64,000 bases of DNA from Tubulanus polymorphus (lineage: Eukaryota; Nemertea; Palaeonemertea; Tubulaniformes; Tubulanidae): NCBI RefSeq assembly GCF_964204645.1, contig NC_134026.1, positions 13,048,450 to 13,112,449 of the forward strand, in the 5' to 3' direction. The notes below the pieces were generated by a model that had not been told where the DNA came from, searched no databases, and saw nothing but the letters and a program-made list of their open reading frames with translations. Made by a program: the position numbers and the translations under genes. Below, piece after piece: positions 10,313-19,172 of the stretch; the first letter of the stretch is position 1; each line of letters starts with the position of its first letter.

Positions 10313-10459
10313 ATGTCATCGACGGAGGGTCGTCATGTCTTCAATCGCATCGATTATACATCGTTTAACCCAAAAACCAATGAAAAAAATGCTCACATAA
10401 AAGACATACCGCGATTTTACAAGAATTGGCTCAATGCCAACCTCATACTGCTGACAAAG
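10313..10459 (+). CDS. Candidate first exon of an unknown gene
   Basis: The ATG at 10,313 opens 49 codons ending in AAAG|GTAAAC, an acceptable splice donor at 10,460, in phase 0. Without splicing the frame stops six codons later. The peptide begins MSSTEGRHVFNRIDYTSF and ends NWLNANLILLTK, well mixed and protein-like, but I recognise no family. The sequence upstream (10,200-10,310) has GC-rich words such as a TTTTCCCGCC element that could belong to a promoter. No matching downstream exon could be recognised before the repeats that start at about 10,838. It might be the 5' end of a host gene or a chance frame. Confidence 0.3.
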
Positions 10460-10837
10460 GTAAACCAAAAATGTAAATAGTCACACTTCAAAACAATTAG
10501 AAAACTATTGATCTCTTTTGGAAAATACGGTACGCACGGGGTGCTGCAATCGCAGTGAAAGGGTTTAAGAAGAATCAAGTCAAATTGTCAGCGCACCTCT
10601 AAATTGGAATAACATGAACATGCATTAAAAATAACATGATACATTATACATATTTTAAAATATAAATCTCACTTTTTTCTCTACGCTTCAAGACGTTGAG
10701 TTTCCCACTTGTTGCATCATTCTACCATATGAATCATCATGCGTAGATATCATCCGATGATAATGTAATTGTCCAAAGCTTTTTCACTAGTCAGATTTCA
10801 TGCCTGAAAAGAAAACGCCATGAATAAAATATCGGTG

Positions 10838-11060
10838 GTTCTAAATACCGACCAAAACCGTCCAATACTGACTAAAACCGTCTGATACTGACCAAAAGCC
10901 GTCAAATACCGACCAAAAGTAAAATTACCGACCAAAATTGAAACAACCACAAAAATACTATGATGCCGACCAAAAGTAACTTTATTACCGACCAAAAGTA
11001 AAATAATACCAACCACCAAGAGTAAAATTAGATACCGACCTAAAACTGGCCAGCACCCTC
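10838..11060 (+). repeat. GACC-rich degenerate tandem repeat, left copy
   Basis: Short units around TACCGACCAAAAGTAAAAT, TACTGACCAAAACCGTC and variants are repeated about ten times. The last ~150 bp is almost identical to 15,483-15,643 in the same orientation. It abuts the left end of the 11,067-15,478 element. Confidence 0.8.
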
Positions 11061-11066
11061 GCCTTA

Positions 11067-11375
11067 TGAAAATGGTACACGTGTAATTGTAAATGAAAAT
11101 AAACGTGTATTTCAAGTACACGTGTAAAATTGGCCCAATTTTACACGTGTACTTTATCCCAATTACACGTGTACTTCATCCAAATTACACGTGTACTTCA
11201 TCCAAATTACACGTGTACTTCATCCAAATTATACGTGTATTACACGTGTACTTCATCCTTATTACACGTGTTTTTCATCATGTATTACACGTGTACTTTA
11301 TCCTAATTACATGTGTATTTCATCCAATATTACACGTGTCTTACACGTGTACTTCATGCTAAATACATGTGTCTT
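11067..11375 (+). repeat. Left ACACGTGT palindrome array
   Basis: More than ten copies of ACACGTGT or one-base variants, mostly within 20-25-bp units of the form TTACACGTGTACTTCATCCAA. The longest plus-strand frames here are repeat translations and not genes. Confidence 0.85.
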
Positions 11376-11815
11376 CAATTGCCATTTTTTGTTGAATTCA
11401 AATCAAACCACCATGTGAGGACCATCTCCTTAATCCATGTGCTGTTTAGAATGAACGTACTCAAGAGATTCACATTTTCCATACTAACTGATTTATTCAT
11501 CTTCATAAATTTTATAAATCTTTGAGTAATGGCATGTCTTATGTTGGCCTCTTTCGCACCCTTCTCCTTTCGACATTGTTCTGAAATGATAACCATTTGA
11601 AAAAAATTAAGCAAAAGTATAAACTGATTTCTTTACCCGGATAAATAATTCAACTTCAGCTGCTTGGGATGATGATTGAATTCTGTAGCTTTTTCTAAGA
11701 GTCTTCTGCATTTAACAGTTAACAGTTTTTGCACTCTTCAATGACTTGATTTTAAGCCATATGGTGAAATGCTTGACAATCTGGAAATTTCAATGTTCAA
11801 CGCCACCTGATGAAA

Positions 11816-12618
11816 AACAAGGGGTCTAGGGACACCATGCCCATATGGTTTCGAATGCAAACCAATCAACATAATAAAATAGAAACAGGACATTGAAACT
11901 CACCACTATCATAGAACATGTCACAAGCTACAATTTTATAATTGATCGAGGTTATAAAGTATTCATAGGTACCAAAATAAATTAGACAAATTGTATATAA
12001 TTCAATATTCAACTCCCCCTGGTGGTGAGAACAAAAACCTGGGTAACCCCAATTCCACATCGAGATGAATACCACAACAGTGGTAACAATTATCAAATAT
12101 CAAGACTATAAGTCAAAACCTGTCGATATTTTCCTTCAAAAACCTTTTTCTATCTACAATAAGAACTGATGACACTAAGATGGCTGCCAAATGTGTCACG
12201 CTTGACTGATCGAAAAATCTGTCTCGTATGTTTTAGATTGTTAAGAATGTACACCCATTACAAATTTCAAAGAAAAATTGCAAACCATTAGGCAGCTACA
12301 AGGCAAAAATGACCTTTTTGGGTACAAAAAAGGTCACATGATGGCCATCTTGTGTCAAGATTGAAGCATCTTCAAAATTCCCCTTGAAAACTTCAAAAAA
12401 TTGCGTAAGTGATGATTTTGGGGAACGAAAATGGCCATTGCAGTTGGCCATCTTGATTCGGACCAGTTTTGGGCTGGAGACATGGCTAGGATAGATATAT
12501 GTATAACTTAAATATCAAGAGTATTAAAACTTCCTAAAATACTGGATTCCAACAACAGACGAACGAAGGGTGAATGCAATAGCCCGCTTGGACTAAAGTC
12601 TCAAATGGACTAAAGCTG
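11816..12618 (+). repeat. Composite interspersed repeat, diverged copy
   Basis: Begins with AGGGGTCTAGGGACACCATG and ends near AATGCAATAGCCCGCTTGGAC. It matches, with many differences, the copies at 24,389 and 49,159. Nested inside the ACACGTGT element. Confidence 0.7.
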
Positions 12619-14192
12619 GGGACACATTAGGCAATTTCGTCGAGCACTTATGTTGTGCAACGAAATCGTCGGTAAAATCACCTTATTTGTCAGGGTCTGC
12701 GCCAACTGAATCGCCCGAATCCAACACGTCCTACGACAGAATCACCCAACGCATCAGGACACGGTGATTGTTCGCCTCGAGCGCCATATTAAACGTTAAA
12801 CCCTCCCCTTTTCTGACCAAGTGCCCTTTTGAATCACAGGTGAAAAATTCCACCCTATGATCGAAGTGCACAAACCCCATACTACCATTTCACACCGTGA
12901 GACCTGTATTGACTAGTGCCCTTTTCATAAGAGCTGAACCCTCGTTCTTCCAGCTTGGATCCGCCCCTGTAAATCAACAACAAATGAACGCTAGCCATTA
13001 TATATTGAATTCATGTACTTACGTATTATTTAGCTGACCCGGTTTGGGTCCAACTTTTTTCCTCATGGAAGACTTTCATTGCGTCGCATCCAGTCCAATG
13101 CCTTGACAATTAGTTCTTCTTTTAAATGAGTGGACGACAGCATGCATGCACCCAACAGTATTAGGTTTTCCCACTAATCAGCGTATTGCAGCAGCTGTTG
13201 TATCATCCAATAGTGAGTAGGCATCCTAAAATGAGAAGAATTTACAATGCTCACGCTGTAATCTATACTAAAACCATTTCGACGCTCATATAATCTATTA
13301 TGTAAATACCTGATTTTCATCACACTGTCATTGTTGAGAAATCAGTGGAGAATTGAAGGCTCTCTCGCACCAACATCGTTTTCCAACAATCCCCTGGTGG
13401 ACACATTTTTAAGCCAAAAAATGGGAATTCCAATTTTATAGTGTCGGTCTGGATCAATTATTATTGGTGTAGACCCTATAAAGTTTGAAAAAAAATGGTC
13501 AAGAATTGATTGCACTAACGTCGTTTTTGCCGACAATCGAAACTCCGACATCGACCTAATTTCATGTCCTGCATACAAATTTAATGGCGATGATGGGCGC
13601 ACAACAAAATCAAAATGATCCTGCGGTTTTTAGATTGGATGAATAAACACCAAAGAAACTCCATTTTTATCCCTCACGATTGGAATGATCACTCACAATT
13701 TTTTCACTGGACATTCAATCATTTAAGGCCTACTAATAACTATAACTAATTCAAATTCAATTCAATACTAAAAATAAAGATTCTAGGCCTACAATATTTA
13801 CTTAGTCATGTTAGTTTTCATTCCAATAAGCATATTCTTTTAGTGACCTTGTGGTGGCCTGAAGCCCAACACAATAAACGTTTACTTTACTACATGTACA
13901 TAACAATAATCATACCTGAACAATCCACAACACGTCCTAAATGCGGGATAATAAATGGCCTTCGACTTTTTCTGTTCCACTTCCATTCGAATCCACTCTT
14001 CTAATGAATCTAATCTGATTAAATCCAGGTCCGATCTGGTACGTTATGCATGTTCTTTGCAACAAAAGGCTACGAAATCGCTAGCTGGAAACCAACCTAC
14101 GTATAGGCTTACTGTAGCCTTAAGTTCTATATGCTTGGGAATAATTTATTCTCAAATTACTTCTTGTTTTGTAGATTGTAATATGTTGCTAA
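12619..14192. other. Interior of the ACACGTGT element, no clear gene
   Basis: An 86-codon minus-strand frame at 13,342-13,602 (includes MSEFRLSAKTTLVQSILDHF) and a 91-codon plus-strand frame at 13,955-14,230 are the longest open stretches. Neither shows a motif I recognise. The plus-strand one overlaps the candidate exon at 14,193 in another frame. Confidence 0.4.
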
Positions 14193-14790
14193 ATGATGGA
14201 CATTTCGATTTTTCAAGAAGTCGATTTTGAGAATCTGGAAGATTTAAGGATTGAAAATGGCCACACCAATAATGCAGACAATGGTTGTGACGACGTAAGT
14301 TAGTAATACAGTGCCTTATGTCTAAAGTGAATGCAATCTTAAATGCCAATCTACTCATCCGATATGAACTTGACCAATCACCAAAATGTTTAATCTGTTT
14401 TGCAGCCACAGCTCATTGATGGAAATAGATGATCCTCTCCACACAAATGCTGAGGTGACCCTTCGTGGGGCTGTTACTACTATTATGACGTTCTCCCTCA
14501 AAGCTGGATCCACATCAACTGTTTTGACTGGATTGTTGGATCGGTTGAATTTACTGTTACTGAGAAGCGGTTCTACGCAGTTCTAAATGCCTATTTTGAA
14601 AAGATTTTCTCTATGTGTGGAGGTGAACAAATATTACTGCGCTGTATATAAGACATTATTCAAAAAACTTCAGGTATGATACAAATGTTCATTATGTGAT
14701 ATACAGTATGATAAGGCAACATTAGAGGAAAAAGGACATTTTTTGTGTATGGGCTTACAAGGAAAGCAGAACACTTGGAGCTGGTGACAG
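14193..14790 (+). pseudogene. Transposon-associated protein N-terminus, broken, two or more exons
   Basis: Exon 1 (14,193-14,294) starts MMDISIFQEVDFENLEDLR and ends at a good donor (GAC|GTAAGT). Exon 2 starts after TTTTGCAG at 14,406 and, in the frame used by the family, reads PLHTNAEVTLRGAVTTIMTF followed by a helical Leu-rich segment. It breaks at 14,580 by stop or shift. Downstream, other frames give CSLCDIQYDKATLEEKGHFF (about 14,690-14,750), a CxxC segment expected next. The order (acidic leader, PLyxg..tl..a...im.f block, CxxC) matches N-termini of large transposase-associated proteins of EnSpm/Chapaev-like elements as I remember them. Exon 1 and exon 2 are out of phase by one base, consistent with decay. 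No DDE domain was seen. Confidence 0.45.
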
Positions 14791-15186
14791 CAATATATTC
14801 AACATTTTTCATAAATAACATTGTAATTCGGGGCTTGGGCAGTCCCCTAAGCCTCTAGTTATCTTGATAATAAATGAAATATCCAAAATTTTTTGTTCAG
14901 ATCATGATTTTTGTGAAACAGTTTTTGGATTTATTCAGAGGGCAACAAAGACATGTGCTTCATTCATACAGGATCCAATCTAGTCAATACAGGACAAACA
15001 ACATGATTTTTTTGACACGGCATCCTAGAAAAAACTACTAAATGAGGATCAAACAATTAAAAAGCCAGGAGATTCCTTCAATTCTCCGAACATTACATGC
15101 AAAATCTTACTTTTTATGAAATCATGTGAAGCTAAATGATGTAATTACAAATTTTATTGCAGTTTACAAAAGTGACCAATTATGAG
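14791..15186. other. 3' interior of the ACACGTGT element, no gene seen
   Basis: AT-rich with no open frame or repeat that I could match. Confidence 0.5.
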
Positions 15187-15478
15187 AAACAAGGTACATG
15201 TATAATTTTTTAGCCTAGTACATGCATCCAGATTGCACATGTATTTCAGAAGCCACACATGAATTTACACGTGTTTTTAAAATACACGTCCTAAGTTACA
15301 CGTGTATTTCAAAATACACATCTTCAGTACATGTGTAATTCAAAATACATGTCCAAACTACACGTGTATTTTAGAAATACACGTGTTTTACGCATGTACT
15401 TCAAAATACACGTCAAAAGTACACGTGTAATATTCATATTACACGTGTATTTAGCTAAATACACGTGTACCATTTTCA
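15187..15478 (-). repeat. Right ACACGTGT palindrome array (inverted relative to the left one)
   Basis: About ten ACACGTGT-like words spaced 20-30 bp, ending TACACGTGTACCATTTTCA, the complement of the left terminus at 11,067. Confidence 0.85.
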
Positions 15479-15645
15479 TCTGATACCGACCAAAAGTAAA
15501 ATTAATACCGACCAAAATTGTAACAACCACAAAAATACTATGATGCCGACCAAAAGTAACTTTATTACCGACCAAAAGTAAAATAATACCAACCACCAAG
15601 AGTAAAATTAGATACCGACCTAAAACTGGCAGGCACGCTCGGGGT
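15479..15645 (+). repeat. GACC-rich repeat, right copy
   Basis: Nearly identical to the last part of 10,838-11,060 and in the same orientation, ending with a shared GATACCGACCTAAAACTGGC. The element is thus bounded by a direct repeat outside its inverted arrays. Confidence 0.8.
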
Positions 15646-16534
15646 CTGACTGACGAAATGTAATATAATCCCACAGATAATATCAAATAATTTCCCATCT
15701 CTCTTCGATCGATCGACGAAGGATCGATCAATTTTATTTGTGAGAGAATTGACAATATTCTCAAAACAATCCCCGGCCCCAATTGCCGTACCAGTGTAAG
15801 TATTCGACTCACTTTGATCAGCGACCATCAGTTCAAATTTGAGGTAATTTCAGCTTTATTAGCCTAAAGTAATTATTTGAAATCTTTCACTAATTGAAAA
15901 CTGTAACTTGATCATAATTGGAAGGAATCACTCACACCCGTAATTGGGCATGAGCAAAAACGCAACTGAGACTAATTTTTCATTTTGAATAACAGAGTTA
16001 AAGGTCCAATGACCTCTGATTTGGAATTTCTCATTTTTTGGTTTCGATAAACTAATTAGATACCTCTTTACAACTCAGTGTCACTATTTTTTGGTTTTCG
16101 CGAACATATTCGGAAAAGTCGGGTCTTAAAATACTTCATCGAACATATCCATGAAAGGTAGTTAATTTTTTGGCCACAACTAACGGTGTGGCGCTTTTAT
16201 TTTGTGACGTAGTTTCCGACAAACTTGATTCAGACTTTCGCGGATGGGAATGAATCGCCTCTACCTGGAAGTGTTTATAGTCGGTTCTCCCGCATTTTAC
16301 GGATTTAGGTCTGCCTGCAGAGTTTCCAGAACCTGTCATGTCAGGGCCCAAGACCTGACAGGTTGATTCCCTAAAATGAAAATCGTTATGAGTGAACCGA
16401 TGATAGGCGATTAGAAGACATGATAGGCGCGGATTTAGAACACATGATAGCAGATGAGAACACAAAGAACATATTGTAGTACTTTCTGAATATATTCAAA
16501 AACAAAAAACAAACTATGATGTGTTATGAATTAA
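15646..16534. other. No gene recognised
   Basis: A 109-codon minus-strand frame (16,136-16,465) has no recognisable motif. The sequence is otherwise unremarkable. Confidence 0.4.
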
Positions 16535-16580
16535 TTAGGGTTTCTGCTGCTTTCGCAGAAACCCTCTTGTAATTCTGTTG

Positions 16581-16619
<39 letters not shown>

Positions 16620-16800
16620 TTTCCCCTTTCCAGCCAAAAATTTTTCATAAAATGTAACTCCTCTCAGATTCGACTACTAGCAGCTTATAAACCTAATTTT
16701 CAATTATGAAAGAAATATAACTCAGCGCCTGACCATTTCCAATTTGCGTATTATAATTGATTATGAATTAATCCCGCGTAATTATTTGGTCTAAACAGGA
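16535..16800 (-). repeat. Hairpin/TAA repeat element, copy A
   Basis: Contains the hairpin AGGGTTTCTGC/GCAGAAACCCT (16,537-16,565), a (TTA)n run and ~190 bp ending near GTCTAAACAGG. The reverse complement of all this recurs at 41,217-41,620. Copy A has one hairpin unit, copy B three and a part of a fourth. Confidence 0.85.
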
Positions 16801-16949
16801 AATAAGAATGTCGCAAGAATCATCATCCATTGATAAATGTACATCGTGAAAAGCCTGCAAATTACCCGACGACCTTGAGCTTCAAAATAAATCACGGATT
16901 CGGATTTATAAATCGGGGTTCGACCTACGACATCCATTCAATGTTTTCA

Positions 16950-17078
16950 GATTTCGTGCGCATGCGTCAATTTAGCTCGGACGCCATTTTCTTTATTTTA
17001 CAACGTGCGACGCCACTCTACGTTACTTGCATTTTTACGACTTTGTTGTGTGTTTCTGTGACCAATCTTCAGAGAGGT
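16950..17078 (+). promoter_or_regulatory. Candidate promoter with NRF1-like and YY1-like sites and a 5' untranslated exon
   Basis: GTGCGCATGCGTC at about 16,957 resembles the NRF1 palindrome TGCGCATGCGCA, and CGCCATTTT at about 16,982 resembles a YY1 core. These two often sit around start sites of metazoan promoters. They are followed by AGAGAG|GTATGTA (donor near 17,074), so a short untranslated first exon is possible. The next plausible coding exon on this strand is at 19,173. All of this is motif inference. Confidence 0.3.
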
Positions 17079-17904
17079 ATGTATATATAACGGTTAGGCC
17101 TAATATGATGTATTTTTCCACGTAATCTGACGACTGGTATTAAAAGCCGACCGGAATTCGTCTTGATCCGCGCGTTGTGGTAGCAGTCGGGTCTGGTTGG
17201 TGTGAGATCGATATCGAATCCCGCATGACTTACGCATAGAAGTAGCTTTTAAAAGGCCAAATTTGGGCTAGGTGTTAAGGTTGACCCAATGCGTATGATT
17301 TAATAATAGTGTTTGTGGTATGGGTAGAAAATATTTAGGCCTATATAGACAGCAGCTTAAATATTGAATAATGGGATTTGAACTGCACTAGTGTGTGTGT
17401 GTCTGTGTGCGAGAGCAGGGAGCACTCCATCTCCCTGACCCTGTGACTTATGATTAAGCCACCCGATTCTGCTGAATGCGAACAAGTCATCAGGTTTTCG
17501 TGAATGTGAATAAATACTATAAGAAGGGACTGCCAATTTTAATGAACACAGAAATATCTTAATTGAAATCGTATGTCAGCTAATTTCAAATTGAAGGCCT
17601 ATTATACATAAATTACAGTACACTCCGCCCACTCATGTCAGACCATTTGGGAGTGTAAAAATGTATCCTGCTTTCTGGATCTGATTCAAGCTTAAGTCTA
17701 CTGTTTGTATATTCAATCTACCTAGGCCCATAGGCCTAATTGTGCCTGCCTAATTATTGGGGAAATCGACAATGTCAGGTTCTTGAATTTCTCGACTGAT
17801 GGCGCTAGTTAGAACTGGATATTGGTACCTAAATCTGCCATGTTCTAGTTTATTTGCAATAAAAATCTGGCCTCTCAATTTTTTAGTAGGCAGTAGTTAT
17901 TTTA
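17079..17904. other. No gene recognised
   Basis: Single-copy-looking sequence with a short GT microsatellite near 17,390-17,410; possible intron of the gene at 19,173. Confidence 0.4.
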
Positions 17905-18299
17905 CTGGATCTGGTCACTGACTTCTGAACGCTATTTTGCAAAATATTGTCTCTAAATTGGCTGATTTACTACGCACATGCGCAAAGAGGTGCGCGGCTT
18001 AGATAATTGGAAGGAAGTGTGGAGAACAGAGTTTACCCGGACCAGTGAATTACTAGCCTAGTGTCTTCCTATTAGATCACAGAGCTCATTGAAAACCATC
18101 CGAATGTTTTAGCTACATTTAGCCTCACCTAACCCTAACCCTATCCCTACTTGTGAAATCGAACCCTGTGGACCCTCTTCTCACCCTCTTGACACTAACC
18201 CTATCCAAACCCTTACCCTAAACCCAATAAAATGATTTAATTGTTACATAATAAATGGATTTGGCAAAATAGCGTTCAGAAGTCGGTGACCGGATCCAG
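17905..18299. mobile_element. MITE-like element with 41-bp inverted termini and telomere-like core
   Basis: 17,905-17,945 (CTGGATCTGGTCACTGAC...) recurs as its reverse complement at 18,259-18,299 with about four mismatches. The interior of ~310 bp has no ORF but holds CCCTAACCCTATCC-type words near 18,125-18,225. It is probably a non-autonomous inverted-repeat transposon; target duplication not clear. Confidence 0.65.
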
Positions 18300-19172
18300 G
18301 TTAAATATGCACTTCCTTTTTAGTAAGTGTATTTTACGTACATACATCATCACGTTTAATCCTTTAAGTATGATATCCTGGAAATCTGTTAGATTGGACA
18401 AAACGTCAAAAATTTTCCAAAAATCACAAATTTAGTGAAAAAAAATGCTCATTAAAAACTTGAAGCGAGAGATCTTTATTGCAAATCAACAAAACAAGGT
18501 GGATTTAGGTTCCAATTTCCGGTTCTGACTAGTGCCATCATACGAGTAATTCCAGAACTTGAATTTGTTGATATTTGTATTGGCATCATTCCTTTTCTAA
18601 AACGGAACCTGACGACCAATTATTCAATTTCCTATTTATTTATTTTTTTAAACAAGACTCATCATGCAGGTATTCCCCGCAACAACAGGTTTCAGAGGGA
18701 AGACCACCCTTTTATTTTTGTTTCAACCCATCTTAAAATGAGCCACCAATCGGTAATCGGGCGAACCATAATAGTGTTCACTGCCTGTTTTAATACTCGT
18801 CGTTGCACATTTGTTCAGGATACTACGTCTAGCCTATGTGGGTTATAGGGTTTATTCCAAAAGTTTGCAAACAAAATCCAGTTAATTTGTTTAGTTTTGG
18901 AGACATTTTTGATGCATTGTTTTCAACACATTTTATTCAATTTTCTTCCAATCTTGCCATCAACCAAACCCAGCGGAGCTATCACAGCTGACAGGCTGCT
19001 TGTTCAACACACCATACCTATTTGTAGCAGGTGTCACCTATTGTTTCGAAATTTTAGAGAAAGTTCCTACAGGCTGATTAATAATGCTGTGATAATGTTT
19101 CTTTTGTGATAGGTCACATACTTGATACTTGTTGATACTTGAAATAGGATATTGATCAGTACATTACTCATC
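18300..19172. other. No gene recognised
   Basis: Short open frames only, with no motif or repeat matched elsewhere in the window. Confidence 0.4.

Larger units (their letters stand above)
11067..15478. mobile_element. 4.4-kb DNA transposon with inverted ACACGTGT arrays as termini
   Basis: The left end reads TGAAAATGGTACACGTGTA and the right end is its exact reverse complement (15,460-15,478). Each end continues into a ~300-bp array of the palindromic word ACACGTGT embedded in AT-rich spacers. Inside lie a diverged copy of the composite repeat (11,816-12,618) and a broken transposase-associated gene (14,193-14,790). Tandem subterminal sites that bind the transposase are a known feature of CACTA/EnSpm-type elements, which also suits the gene remnant. 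The termini seen here are not CACTA, however, so the superfamily stays open. No clear target-site duplication was found. Confidence 0.6.

Noticed and set aside
10798-11121. 107-codon minus-strand ORF rich in FGRY/LLVVG
   Set aside because: Encoded by the GACC repeat; the same peptide pattern reappears at 15,324-15,828 for the same reason.
11093-11525. Overlapping Tyr/Cys/Thr-rich ORFs (for example HVYFI/TRVLH repeats)
   Set aside because: They are translations of the ACACGTGT array in several frames and not genes.
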